The notes: generated by a model from the sequence alone, not told the origin. Shown: positions 43,781-52,950, counted from the stretch's first letter. The stretch: DNA of 64,000 bases from UBA4479 sp963974935 (GCA_963974935.1 CAXBEV010000013.1:41058-105057); one strand, 5' to 3'. Translations and numbers: made by a program.

Positions 43781-44659
43781 CTAGCCATCATCCCGCCGTG
43801 TGCGCATGAAAGCGGCCAAGTCGGGGTCTGGATCCTTCGGCAGCGTAATCACCAGCGAAACGTAGTGATCCCCCCGCTCTGCGCCCTTGCGCCCGCCTGC
43901 GGCGAGCCCCCTGCCTTTCAAACGCAGACGCGTGCCGGTGTTTGAATTCGCCGGGACAGATACATTGACGATACCGTCGATGGTCTCGACCTGGATTTTG
44001 CCGCCGAGTACCGCGTCTTCGAGGGATACCGGCGCTTGGGTATAGATATCACGCCCTTTGCTTTCGAAGATCGCATGCGGCGCCACCTTGACCTCGACCA
44101 ACGCATCGCCGTCTTTACCCGTGCCGAAGCCGCGCATCCCCTGGCCTTTAAGCCGCAGCACCTGAGCATTGAGCGTGCCGGGCGGCACCGTGACTTTAAG
44201 GGTCGCGCCGTGGGTGGTTTTGATCTCTCGACTAACGCCTCGGGCTGCTTCCAAAAAGCCGATATTCAGAATGTAATTCACATCGACACCGTCGATATTC
44301 GGCCCGCCTCGACTGCGATCACGAAAGAAGCCTTCGAAGCCACGGCGGGCACCGCTTTTTGCACTTTCGGCATGAGCGGATGCTTGCGCACCGGCTTGGC
44401 GGGCACCGCGCTTCTTGCGCCCGTCGCTGTCCAATTCACCCCGATCATACTGCGCGCGCTGCACCGGATCGGACAGCAGCTGATACGCCGCCGACAATTC
44501 TTTGAACTCGTCCTCGGCCCACGGATTACCTGGGTCCAGGTCCGGATGCATTTCACGTGCCTTGCGACGGTAAGACTTTTTGATTTCTTCCGGGCTTGCG
44601 TCTTGGGCGACGCCGAGCACGCGGTATAAATCTTTATCTTTTTTGCCACTGAGTGCCAT
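43781..44659 (-). CDS. DnaJ/CbpA-like co-chaperone
   Basis: A 292-residue J-protein. The J domain is at residues about 8-75, with the HPD motif in EMHPDLDPG. A Gly/Ala-rich linker (about 80-115) follows, then two beta-rich substrate-binding domains (DVNYILNIGFLEAARGVSREI and TLKVTVPPGTLNAQVLRLKGQG). There is no Cys-rich zinc finger, so it is CbpA-like rather than DnaJ. It stimulates DnaK ATPase and delivers clients. The ATG at 44659 starts 10 bp after the TTC38-like gene stop codon on the same strand. It ends close to a family B palindrome. Confidence 0.9.
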   Translation of the reverse strand: MALSGKKDKDLYRVLGVAQDASPEEIKKSYRRKAREMHPDLDPGNPWAEDEFKELSAAYQLLSDPVQRAQYDRGELDSDGRKKRGARQAGAQASAHAESAKSGARRGFEGFFRDRSRGGPNIDGVDVNYILNIGFLEAARGVSREIKTTHGATLKVTVPPGTLNAQVLRLKGQGMRGFGTGKDGDALVEVKVAPHAIFESKGRDIYTQAPVSLEDAVLGGKIQVETIDGIVNVSVPANSNTGTRLRLKGRGLAAGGRKGAERGDHYVSLVITLPKDPDPDLAAFMRTRRDDG

Positions 44660-44669
44660 TGTTTTGATC

Positions 44670-45995
44670 TTAAGCCGAAAGACCAGCCGCGCGCGCCTGC
44701 GCCTTGGTCCAGTCATTTGCCGGCAGTCGGCCCAAACGCTCCGATATCAGCATGCGGGCGACGTTGACGCGGTCGCATTTCAGGCAGGCATCAATCAACA
44801 GCATGGCAAACAAATCACGCTGCGCGTGTGAGCCGCCGATGCGGTATAGCTCATAACGAATAGGTAGCAGCGTTTCGACCACCTTGTCATAGTCACCGTT
44901 GCGGTGTGCAACGACGGCGCGGGCCAACGGCAAGCCGACGTAGCCGGTAACCGTCGCATTGTCTTCACCGTTGGTCTCGGCATAGTTCTGCATCGCCGCC
45001 AACAGTGCCTTCGCACCGTCTTTTTCAGCCGCCGACAATGAAATCGCGTGATGCACATCGATGAACGCCAACACCTGATCGGTGGTGTGCGCGCGGCACT
45101 TATCGGCCAACGCCTGCCAGCGTTGCGCACCGACGTCTTGGCCGTGTAATTCCAACCGCAACAACAGCGAGGCATCGTTTAGCAAATCCAGGTATTCATC
45201 AGACTCAGCGTCCCAAAGCTCGGTATCATAAAGCTTCATAACAAGATCATATTCGCCCCGGTCCAAGTGCATCAGCATCCGGTGCCACAACACGTGATAG
45301 CGAAAATTGTTCGCAATGGTCCAGCCGGGCTCATTCGCCTTGATCCACGCGATACCGGCATCCGGCTCATCGCGCATTTCATGCACGTGGGCAACGGCGT
45401 GAATCGCCCAGGGATTTTCCGGGATCGCGTCAACGGCTTCCTGGCCGGCGCGCAACGCAGCATCATAGGCGTGGGTTTCTTCGTAGCCGAATGCCTGCAT
45501 ACCTTTGACAAAACCGTAGCCCGGCGTGTCCGGTGTCCAGGCGTACATACGCCGATTCACGGTATCGCGCAGGTTTTGGCCGTCACCTTCGTAAAAATGC
45601 CCATGGTGTGCGAGACGGAGCGCTAAAACATCCAACGGATTTTCCACCAAGATCGCTTCCCATGTTGCAATCGCGGCGTGCTTGCGCCCGTGCGACCAAT
45701 GCTCGGCCGCACTGATGTGCAGTACTTCGCGCGGCAAGGCGGTCTTGGCCAATGCGCGTGCCTGCGCCGCCGCTTTTTGCGAGCGGTCCTGCAGCGCCGA
45801 TGTTCCCATCAACATAAAGAAATAGCTTTTCAGCACATGCGCCATCGGCATGTCCGGGTCAGCTTCGAACGTCGCCTTCAAATGAGGGCCTGCGGACGGC
45901 ATGATTCCCAGATACGACTCAATCGTCTTATCAAATGCGGCAACCGCATCAGCGGATGCGGCGGTGATGTCCAGGCCACGACGGTCTTGATGCAT
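44670..45995 (-). CDS. TTC38-like tetratricopeptide-type protein
   Basis: A 441-residue protein similar to the TTC38 family, built of helical TPR-like hairpins (AAIATWEAILVENPLDVLALRLAHH; EAVDAIPENPWAIHAVAHVHEM). Conserved HVLWHRMLMHLDRGEYD is a TTC38-like signature. The function is unknown. ATG 45995 is picked for GGAGGA six bases upstream; the longer frame to 46085 would overlap the divergent rhodanese. It is followed by the dnaJ-like gene, likely in one operon. Confidence 0.75.
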   Translation of the reverse strand: MHQDRRGLDITAASADAVAAFDKTIESYLGIMPSAGPHLKATFEADPDMPMAHVLKSYFFMLMGTSALQDRSQKAAAQARALAKTALPREVLHISAAEHWSHGRKHAAIATWEAILVENPLDVLALRLAHHGHFYEGDGQNLRDTVNRRMYAWTPDTPGYGFVKGMQAFGYEETHAYDAALRAGQEAVDAIPENPWAIHAVAHVHEMRDEPDAGIAWIKANEPGWTIANNFRYHVLWHRMLMHLDRGEYDLVMKLYDTELWDAESDEYLDLLNDASLLLRLELHGQDVGAQRWQALADKCRAHTTDQVLAFIDVHHAISLSAAEKDGAKALLAAMQNYAETNGEDNATVTGYVGLPLARAVVAHRNGDYDKVVETLLPIRYELYRIGGSHAQRDLFAMLLIDACLKCDRVNVARMLISERLGRLPANDWTKAQARAAGLSA

Positions 45996-46083
45996 CGGCT
46001 TCCTCCGTTTAGCGTCCGACTGTAAGGGCACCGGGCATAGGTGCCAAGGAACAACCGTTATCAACGCAATAGGATTAGCACGC

Positions 46084-46401
46084 ATGGCCGAAGTTCAGGA
46101 AATCGACGTCCAAACCGCCCACGATTGGGCTGCGGCGGGTGACGCGGTGCTGCTGGACGTCCGCGAAGCCCCTGAATTGGCAGCGGCCGCCATTGCCGGC
46201 GCCGTGCACAATCCGATGTCGAGTTTTGATTTCGAAAACGTGCCTGGCGGCGACGGTAAAAAGTTGGTGGTGTTCTGCGCGCACGGGATGCGCTCGTATC
46301 AGGTCGCCGATTATTTGTTACGCGAAGGCAAGGTCGACGCGGCCTATTCCATGGCCGGCGGCATCACCGATTGGGCCGGCGCGGGATTGCCGGTGGAATA
46401 G
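46084..46401 (+). CDS. Single-domain rhodanese
   Basis: A 105-residue rhodanese, a sulfurtransferase that carries a persulfide on its active-site Cys. The fold motifs are DAVLLDVREAPELAAAAIAG and the active-site loop VFCAHGMRSYQVADYL, with Cys in CAHGMRS. The end MAGGITDWAGAGLPVE is typical. No signal peptide, so it is cytoplasmic. AGGA lies eight bases before ATG. It converges with tlyA, with a family A hairpin between. Confidence 0.92.
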   Translation: MAEVQEIDVQTAHDWAAAGDAVLLDVREAPELAAAAIAGAVHNPMSSFDFENVPGGDGKKLVVFCAHGMRSYQVADYLLREGKVDAAYSMAGGITDWAGAGLPVE

Positions 46402-46441
46402 TGTCATTCTGAACTTAAAGCGTGTCTCCCTCCACCTCGCG

Positions 46442-46472
46442 GCGTCATCCTGAACTTGATTCAGGATGACGC
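46442..46472. terminator. Family A hairpin between convergent rhodanese and tlyA
   Basis: GCGTCATCCTGAA pairs with TTCAGGATGACGC. Its arm supplies the tlyA TGA stop at 46461-46463, so the hairpin overlaps the end of the tlyA coding region. Confidence 0.75.
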
Positions 46473-47222
46473 ATTTAATAAAAGAGAGCCGCCAATCAAA
46501 AATTCAATATTCCCCTCAGGCCCTTTGATCGGGCTTTCGGTGATCCCCAGCACGGTCCAGCCGTCGCGTCCGGCCAGCCAGGCGCGGATGTCTTCGCAGA
46601 CAGCCGCGTGCACATCTGGGTCGCGGACCACACCGCCGCTGCCGACGAGCGCACGCCCGGCCTCGAACTGTGGCTTGATCAACGCGACCAGATACGCACC
46701 GGGTTTCGCCAGCGCCAACACCGCCGGCAGCACGGTCTTCAGTGAGATAAAACTGGCGTCACAGACGACGATATCGGCGGGCTCAGGGATCTGTTCGTCC
46801 GTTAAATAACGCGCGTTGGTTTTTTCCAGCACGATGACGCGATCATCAGAACGAAGCTTCCACGCCAACTGCCCATGCCCAACGTCGACCGCATAAACCT
46901 TGGTCGCACCCGATTGCAGCAACACATCGGTAAAGCCACCCGTCGAGGCACCGACGTCGATGGCGATCATGCCCGCAGGATCAATGCCGAAGTCTTCAAG
47001 GCCATGTGCAAGCTTCAGCCCGCCCCGGCTGACCCACGGATGATCCTGGCCGCGCACATCAAGCGCAATGTCGTCGCGCACTTGTTGGCCGGCTTTTTCA
47101 AGTTTCTTTTCGTCCGAAAACACCACGCCGGCCATGATCAAGGCCTGCGCGCGCGTGCGGCTCTCGACGAGGCCGCGATCGACCAGCAACTGATCGAGCC
47201 GTTGTTTTTTGGGTTTGTTCAT
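46461..47222 (-). CDS. tlyA: TlyA-family rRNA methyltransferase / hemolysin-like
   Basis: A 253-residue protein of the TlyA family, SAM-dependent 2'-O-methyltransferases of 16S/23S rRNA cytidines. An N-terminal S4 RNA-binding domain (KQRLDQLLVDRGLVESRTRA) precedes an FtsJ-type methyltransferase domain with the SAM site IDVGASTGGFTDVLLQSGA. The ATG at 47222 (MNKPKK) places S4 at the start; an upstream frame to 47270 overlaps nothing but adds a poor leader. The protein ends NASS, with the last residues and stop encoded by a family A palindrome. It is the last gene of the HDAC-xseB-ispA-dxs-tlyA block. Confidence 0.92.
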   Translation of the reverse strand: MNKPKKQRLDQLLVDRGLVESRTRAQALIMAGVVFSDEKKLEKAGQQVRDDIALDVRGQDHPWVSRGGLKLAHGLEDFGIDPAGMIAIDVGASTGGFTDVLLQSGATKVYAVDVGHGQLAWKLRSDDRVIVLEKTNARYLTDEQIPEPADIVVCDASFISLKTVLPAVLALAKPGAYLVALIKPQFEAGRALVGSGGVVRDPDVHAAVCEDIRAWLAGRDGWTVLGITESPIKGPEGNIEFLIGGSLLLNASS

Positions 47223-47276
47223 AGGGCTCGCTGACGCCGCACCGTTTTGATTGCGAACGCGGCGGACCACGCGATC

Positions 47277-49202
47277 TTAAGCCCGCGCAGGTTCGCTTAA
47301 TTCGCCTTCGCGGCCCAGCGCCGTCATCACGGTCTCGACAATGCTGCGGGCATCCAATTTGGCTTGTTCGTATTGAATTTCCGGCTTGTCCTGATCCAAG
47401 AAAGCATCAGGCATGGTCATCGAGCGCACCTTAAGGCCGTTTTCCAACAAACCGTCGTTGGCCATGAACGACAACACATGCGACCCGAAGCCGCCGACGG
47501 CACCTTCTTCGATCATCACCAGGACTTCGTGATTACGGGCCAACGCGCGGATCATCTCGTGATCCAGCGGCTTCACAAAGCGGGCATCGGCGACCGTCGT
47601 CGACAAGCCGCGTGCAGCCAATTCTTCGGCGGCTTTCATGCTTTCCTGCAAGCGCCCGCCAAGGCTGAGGATCGCTGCGGTCTTACCTTCACGAATGATG
47701 CGGCCTTTGCCGATTTCGAGGATTTCGCCCCGCTCCGGCAGCTCGACGCCGACGCCTTCGCCGCGCGGATAGCGAATCGCGGACGGCCCATCATTTATGG
47801 TCGCGGCGGTCCGCGTCATGTGCATCAACTCGGCTTCATCAGCGGCGGCCATGATCACGAAGTCCGGCAACGTTGCCAGATACGCGATATCAAAGGCGCC
47901 GCAGTGGGTTTGACCATCAGCACCAACATAACCGGCGCGGTCGATGGCGAAGCGTACCGGGAGCGACTGGATTGCCACGTCATGCACAATCTGGTCATAC
48001 GCACGCTGTAAGAACGTCGAATAAATCGCCACGAACGGCTTATAGCCCTCGGTCGCCATGCCGGCGGCAAACGTCACGCCATGCTGCTCGGCAATGCCGA
48101 CATCGAAGCTGCGCGACGGATACACGTCACCGAATTTATCAACGCCGGTGCCGGACGGCATCGCCGCCGTGATCGCCACCACTTTGTCATCGTGCTTGGC
48201 TTCTTCGATCAGTGCCTTGGCGAATACGTTAGTGTAGCTGGGCGCATTGGATTTCGCTTTGTGCTGCTTGCCGGTAATAACATCGAACTTAGAGACACCA
48301 TGATATTTGTCGGCGGACTCTTCAGCCGGCTTATAGCCGTGGCCTTTTTCGGTGACGATGTGCAACAACACCGGACCTTCATTTTTGTCCTCGCGCAGGT
48401 TCTTCAATACCGGGATCAAGTGATCCAGGTTGTGACCGTCAATCGGGCCGACGTAATAGAACCCAAGCTCTTCAAACAGCGTGCCGCCGGTGACCATGCC
48501 GCGTGCATATTCTTCGGCGCGCTGGGCCACGGTTTCCAATTGGCGCGGAAACTTTTTCGACACGTTCTTGGCGAAATGTCGTGCCGAACGATAGGTCTTC
48601 GACGAAATCAGCTTCGACAGATATGCCGACAGCGCGCCGACAGGCGGTGCAATCGACATGTCGTTATCGTTCAAGATCACGATCAGGCGGGCATCCATGG
48701 AGCCCGCGTTGTTCATCGCTTCATAGGCCATACCAGCGGTCATGGCGCCGTCGCCGATCACCGAAATCACATGGTTTTTGCCCCCCGAAAGATCGCGCGC
48801 CACGGCCATGCCGAGGCCTGCCGAGATCGACGTCGACGAATGCGCGGCGCCGAACGGATCATATTCGCTTTCGGCCCGCTTGGTGAAGCCCGACAGGCCG
48901 CCACCTTGGCGGAGCGTATTCATCTGCTCGCGCCGACCGGTGAGAATTTTATGCGGATAACACTGGTGCCCGACGTCCCAAAGGATGCGGTCCGACGGTG
49001 TGTCAAAGACGTGATGCAACGCGACCGTCAACTCAACCACACCCAGCGACGCCCCCAAATGGCCACCGGTGATGGACACCGAGCGCACGGTGTCGTCGCG
49101 TAACTCGTCGGCGAGTTGGCGAAGCTCATCGTTACTCAGGTCGCGCATATCGGACGGGAGTTTGATTTTGTCCAGCAGCGGCGTGTTCGATTGATCTGTC
49201 AC
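47277..49202 (-). CDS. dxs: 1-deoxy-D-xylulose-5-phosphate synthase
   Basis: A 641-residue thiamine-diphosphate enzyme that condenses pyruvate and glyceraldehyde-3-phosphate as the first step of the MEP isoprenoid pathway. The ThDP-binding motif is VIGDGAMTAGMAYEAMNNAG, preceded by SLGVVELTVALHHVFDTP and DVGHQCYPHKILTGR. The transketolase-type PYR domain has DVGIAEQHGVTFAAGMA with its catalytic Glu. It has the usual length. It sits 135 bp downstream of ispA, with tlyA following. Confidence 0.97.
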   Translation of the reverse strand: MTDQSNTPLLDKIKLPSDMRDLSNDELRQLADELRDDTVRSVSITGGHLGASLGVVELTVALHHVFDTPSDRILWDVGHQCYPHKILTGRREQMNTLRQGGGLSGFTKRAESEYDPFGAAHSSTSISAGLGMAVARDLSGGKNHVISVIGDGAMTAGMAYEAMNNAGSMDARLIVILNDNDMSIAPPVGALSAYLSKLISSKTYRSARHFAKNVSKKFPRQLETVAQRAEEYARGMVTGGTLFEELGFYYVGPIDGHNLDHLIPVLKNLREDKNEGPVLLHIVTEKGHGYKPAEESADKYHGVSKFDVITGKQHKAKSNAPSYTNVFAKALIEEAKHDDKVVAITAAMPSGTGVDKFGDVYPSRSFDVGIAEQHGVTFAAGMATEGYKPFVAIYSTFLQRAYDQIVHDVAIQSLPVRFAIDRAGYVGADGQTHCGAFDIAYLATLPDFVIMAAADEAELMHMTRTAATINDGPSAIRYPRGEGVGVELPERGEILEIGKGRIIREGKTAAILSLGGRLQESMKAAEELAARGLSTTVADARFVKPLDHEMIRALARNHEVLVMIEEGAVGGFGSHVLSFMANDGLLENGLKVRSMTMPDAFLDQDKPEIQYEQAKLDARSIVETVMTALGREGELSEPARA

Positions 49203-49337
49203 GTTAGCGTTTCCTGTTCTAGCTCCGATAACATTTTAAATAGGGCCGTGGTGTCCCTGCGACTCGACGTTATCCGCCGGATTTATCATCTTGCATAAAA
49301 AGCGTACCATCAAATTGACACTTATGAATAACCAATT

Positions 49338-50225
49338 CTAATTTCGTCGCGTCACGATAAATTCCGCAAGCTGTTTCAAATGCTCACTTTTTTCAGCAAA
49401 GACATCAAGGTGAGCTGCGGCCTGCACAGCCAACAGATGCGCTTGTTCACGCGCCCGCTCAACCCCCATCAGCGACACAAATGTCGCTTTGCCGGCTGCG
49501 GCGTCCTTACCGGTCCGCTTGCCGACCTCATCGCTGTCGCCTTCGACGTCCAAAAGATCGTCGGCAATCTGGAACGCGAGACCGACATCGTGGGCGTAAT
49601 GATGCAACGCATGGCGCGCGTGCTCCGAAGCTTTGCCCATGATCCCACCCATTTCGCAGGACGCCGCGATCAGCGCACCGGTCTTCATCCGCTGCAGACG
49701 GGTGATCTCAGGGATATCTAATTCAGAATGTTCGGCGACCAAGTCCAACATCTGACCGCCGACCATGCCGTGGTCGCCGGCCGCTTTCGCCAGCGTCAGG
49801 CACAAATCGGCGCGAACCGATGCGTTGTCATGAGTGTCGCTATGCGCCAGCACTTCGAACGCCTTAGTCAACAGCGCATCGCCGGCCAAGATCGCCGTCG
49901 CCTCATCGAATTTTTTGTGCACCGTCGGACGACCCCGGCGCAGGTCGTCATCGTCCATCGCCGGTAGATCGTCGTGCACCAAAGAATAACAGTGCACCAT
50001 CTCAATCGCCGCTGCCGCGCGGTAAGCGCGGGTTTCAGAGACCCCGAACAACGAAGCCGATTGGGTCAGCAAGAACGGCCGAATGCGTTTGCCGCCGTCC
50101 AGTGCGCCGTAGCGCATCGCTTCGATGACCCGGGCTTCCGGGGTCGTCGAGGCCGGCATCAAGCCGTCCAAAACCGATTCCATACGCGACGCACAGCTTT
50201 TCATCGCCGCTTCCAAAGCACTCAT
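49338..50225 (-). CDS. ispA: Polyprenyl diphosphate synthase (farnesyl/geranylgeranyl type)
   Basis: A 295-residue prenyltransferase that elongates allylic diphosphates with IPP. The first Asp-rich motif is HDDLPAMDDDDLRRG and the second is QIADDLLDVEGD; GGKRIRPFL binds IPP. The chain-length region before the first motif (EMVHCYSLVHDD) has Cys-Tyr five and four residues ahead, consistent with a short C15 product, but the length is not certain. AAGGA precedes the ATG. Its start lies 12 bp from the xseB stop codon. Confidence 0.93.
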   Translation of the reverse strand: MSALEAAMKSCASRMESVLDGLMPASTTPEARVIEAMRYGALDGGKRIRPFLLTQSASLFGVSETRAYRAAAAIEMVHCYSLVHDDLPAMDDDDLRRGRPTVHKKFDEATAILAGDALLTKAFEVLAHSDTHDNASVRADLCLTLAKAAGDHGMVGGQMLDLVAEHSELDIPEITRLQRMKTGALIAASCEMGGIMGKASEHARHALHHYAHDVGLAFQIADDLLDVEGDSDEVGKRTGKDAAAGKATFVSLMGVERAREQAHLLAVQAAAHLDVFAEKSEHLKQLAEFIVTRRN

Positions 50226-50236
50226 GTCGGATTTCC

Positions 50237-50497
50237 TTACGCGTCGTCCAACGGCGTCGTGCCGATGGCCTCGCCGTCTTTGCCGACGACGATTTTGTCG
50301 ATCCGAGCCTCAGCTTCTTTCAGCTTCGTCTCGCAATGTTTTTTCAGGTGCACGCCCCGGGTATACCCGTTGATTGACGCATCCAAGTCGCCTTCACCGG
50401 TTTCGAGTTCGCGGACGATGTCTTCGAGTTCTTCCAGCGCGGCTTCAAAGGTCATCGCCTGAATATCTTCTGGAATAATGTCTTTATCTTTTGCCAT
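50237..50497 (-). CDS. xseB: Exodeoxyribonuclease VII small subunit
   Basis: An 86-residue helical protein: the small subunit of ExoVII, which degrades single-stranded DNA together with XseA. The pattern MTFEAALEELEDIVRELETG followed by LKKHCETKLKEAEARI is diagnostic. It is the first of the tight xseB-ispA-dxs-tlyA set; xseA is not in the window. Confidence 0.93.
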   Translation of the reverse strand: MAKDKDIIPEDIQAMTFEAALEELEDIVRELETGEGDLDASINGYTRGVHLKKHCETKLKEAEARIDKIVVGKDGEAIGTTPLDDA

Positions 50498-50587
50498 CTA
50501 CGGCCTTCATCTGCCCGGTTTTATCAAGGGTCGCAGTCTAGGCAAGGCAGGGGCGCCGGGCAAGGCCGGCGGGTGGTGCGCCATTGG

Positions 50588-50679
50588 TCCTTCGAGGCGG
50601 CCCTTCGGGCCTCCTCAGGATGAGGGGTAGAAATATCAACCTCATCCTGAGGAGCCGCGCAGCGGCGTCTCGAAGGATG
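50588..50679. repeat. Dispersed palindrome pair, family C (CCTCAGGATGAGG)
   Basis: CCTTCGAG...CCTCAGGATGAGG facing CCTCATCCTGAGG...CTCGAAGG. It lies between the HDAC stop codon and xseB. Similar elements are widespread in alphaproteobacteria. Confidence 0.8.
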
Positions 50680-50688
50680 TATCAGCCC

Positions 50689-51618
50689 CTAATGCTCCAT
50701 CAGCGACTTCACGTGCTCAACCGTGCTGTCACGCAGCGCATCCAAGTCGTAACCGCCTTCCAGCAACGAGATCGCGCGGCCGTCGCAAACGTCGTCGGCC
50801 AAATCCAAAAGCTGATCCGTGACCCAACGATAATCCTGGGTCTCGAGTTCCAACTGCGCCAACGGATCGTTTTTATGGGCGTCGAACCCAGCTGAGATGA
50901 TCAGCAGTTCTGGTGCGAAGCTGCGGATCGCCGGCAGCACAGTGTCGATATAGGCCGCGCGGAATCCGTCCGACCCCGTGCCGGGCGCCAAGGGCACATT
51001 GCAAATGTTCGCGAATTCGCCGGTCTCGCTCGCCGCCCCGGTGCCAGGGTACGCAGGCCATTGGTGTGAGGATGCGTAAAATAAACCTTCGATGTGTTCG
51101 AACGTGTGCTGCGTCCCGTTACCGTGATGCACGTCGAAATCGATCACGCACACGCGTTTCAGGCCGTGCTTTGCCTGCGCATGTATCGCCGCGACCGCTG
51201 CCGAGTTAAACAAGCAAAAGCCCATCGCTTTCGAAGATTCCGCATGGTGACCTGGCGGCCGCACGGCGCAGAACGCGTTTTTCGCATCCCCGTTGATGAC
51301 CGCATCAACCGCAGCGACGGCAGCGCCAGAGGCACGTTTTGCCGCTTCCCCGCTGCCTTCCGACATCACCGTGTCTGGATCCAAGCGGACTTGCCCGTGG
51401 GTCGGCACGTTATCCATGATCATGTCGACGTAGCCTGCGTCATGCGCACGCTTGACGTCGGCCAAGTCGACAATCGGGGCTTCTAGCCGGCTCAGGTGCT
51501 GAAACGCCTCGTCCTCAAGACCGGCCATCACGGCGCGCAACCTGTCTGGGCGCTCTGGATGATAGGCACCGGGATCATGTTCGATACAGGCTGGATGTGA
51601 ATAGAGCAGCGTCGTCAT
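50689..51618 (-). CDS. Histone deacetylase family protein (AcuC/class II-like)
   Basis: A 309-residue zinc-dependent amidohydrolase of the arginase/deacetylase fold. Motifs: CAVRPPGHHAE with the catalytic His pair, CVIDFDVHHGNGTQHTFE with the zinc-binding Asp-x-His, SAGFDAHKNDPLA, and SLLEGGYDLDAL near the C-terminus. The substrate is not known; bacterial relatives include polyamine and acetoin-utilisation deacetylases. It is upstream of the xseB block on the same strand, an arrangement seen in many alphaproteobacteria. Confidence 0.92.
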   Translation of the reverse strand: MTTLLYSHPACIEHDPGAYHPERPDRLRAVMAGLEDEAFQHLSRLEAPIVDLADVKRAHDAGYVDMIMDNVPTHGQVRLDPDTVMSEGSGEAAKRASGAAVAAVDAVINGDAKNAFCAVRPPGHHAESSKAMGFCLFNSAAVAAIHAQAKHGLKRVCVIDFDVHHGNGTQHTFEHIEGLFYASSHQWPAYPGTGAASETGEFANICNVPLAPGTGSDGFRAAYIDTVLPAIRSFAPELLIISAGFDAHKNDPLAQLELETQDYRWVTDQLLDLADDVCDGRAISLLEGGYDLDALRDSTVEHVKSLMEH

Positions 51619-51645
51619 AGAAACTCCAATACTGGGAATGCGGCG

Positions 51646-52950
51646 TCAATCTCCACCTTTGGTGAGGATGCGCAGGTACGCAATCAGATCATTCAATTCG
51701 TCGGCGTTGGTGAGGCGCTGCACCGGCATCTTGGTGCCCGGCAACATTTTATCGGGACCCTCGTCAAATAAGCGGAACAAAGTCATTTCATCCCAGACAA
51801 AATCAACGCCGATTAACGCGTCGGAATAGTGATAATCCCGCACCCCGCCGGCCGCGCGACCGAACAGCCCGGCAAAGTGTGGGCCAGAGCGCGCCGGGCC
51901 GTCAGCGGTAAGCGCATGGCATTTGGCGCATTTAGTGAAGTACTTAGCCCCCGGATGATCGCTTTCCAACCAAGGCTTCGGCGTGTCGTCGGGCGGCGCC
52001 GTGAGGCCGATCCGATCCCCCGTCGCGACGTGCCAAACTCGCGCCTGTTCATCCGAGCTGGCCGAGACCGCAAAACGCCCGTCCGGGGTGTACGCCACCG
52101 ACCACGCGATGCGTTCATGCGCAGGAATTACATGGATCGGCTTGCCGTTCGATAAATCCCATTCAACGACGTAGCCGTCTTTGCCCGCCGTCAACGCCCG
52201 CGCACCGTCAGGGGAATAACGCACGTCATAGACTTGTGTGTCGCGAATATCAATGCTGCGGATTTCGTGTTCCGACGCCGTATCCCAAATTTTCAACGAT
52301 TTATCGATGCTGGCCGACATCAGGTGGGCGCCATCCGGCGACACCCTGACCGCCGTGATCCCCATCTTATGACCTTCTAGCTTGCCGCTGAGCGCGCCGG
52401 TTTCAACATTCCAAATCTGCATCGTCGGATGATGCCCACCGCTGACAAGCTTGGTGCCATCGGCGATAAACGCGACAGCATTCACGGGGGCCTGTGTGGT
52501 GATTTCTTGCAGCAACGCACCGCTGGCGACATCCCATATCCGTATGGTTTTATCCCAGGCACCGGTAGCCAAGCGTGTTCCATCGTTGGAAAACGCAGCC
52601 GTCATGACTTTGTGGGTGTGTCCTTGCAAGCGATATAGCGGTTTATAGGTCTGCATATCCCAAATGATGGCGGTGTGGTCGTCGCTGGTAGTGACGGCGC
52701 TCTGTCCGTCAGGGCTAAACACAGCACTGGTGAGCGGGCCTTCGTGCTGATCTAAGACAGCAAGTTCGGTTTGGTCGCCGAAACTCCAAACCCTGGCCGA
52801 ATAATCAAAGCTGGCGGTGATCACCTTGGTGCCATCCGACGACACATCGACACTGCGCACTATGCCACCGTGACCAATTAAGTCTGCGTCAGCCGATTGG
52901 CCGACGGCAAACCCAAACATGATGACGAGCGCAGCCGCAATGATTTTCAT
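51646..52950 (-). CDS. Periplasmic WD40 repeat - cytochrome c fusion
   Basis: A 434-residue exported protein with a signal peptide (MKIIAAALVIMFGFAVGQSADA). About seven WD40 units follow (ARVWSFGDQ, AIIWDMQT, IRIWDVASG, MQIWNVETG, LKIWDTASE, VEWDLSNG, ARVWHVATG), enough for a full propeller. The C-terminal ~100 residues are a class I cytochrome c: CAKCH binds heme and the Met in LPGTKMPV is the likely axial ligand. Heme attachment would need the periplasm. The partner and substrate are unknown. The ATG at 52950 is preferred to GTG at 52956. Confidence 0.85.
   Translation of the reverse strand: MKIIAAALVIMFGFAVGQSADADLIGHGGIVRSVDVSSDGTKVITASFDYSARVWSFGDQTELAVLDQHEGPLTSAVFSPDGQSAVTTSDDHTAIIWDMQTYKPLYRLQGHTHKVMTAAFSNDGTRLATGAWDKTIRIWDVASGALLQEITTQAPVNAVAFIADGTKLVSGGHHPTMQIWNVETGALSGKLEGHKMGITAVRVSPDGAHLMSASIDKSLKIWDTASEHEIRSIDIRDTQVYDVRYSPDGARALTAGKDGYVVEWDLSNGKPIHVIPAHERIAWSVAYTPDGRFAVSASSDEQARVWHVATGDRIGLTAPPDDTPKPWLESDHPGAKYFTKCAKCHALTADGPARSGPHFAGLFGRAAGGVRDYHYSDALIGVDFVWDEMTLFRLFDEGPDKMLPGTKMPVQRLTNADELNDLIAYLRILTKGGD

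Noticed and set aside
48081..49103. A 340-residue plus-strand frame opposite dxs
   Set aside because: It is antisense to dxs, and Arg/His-rich with no motif.
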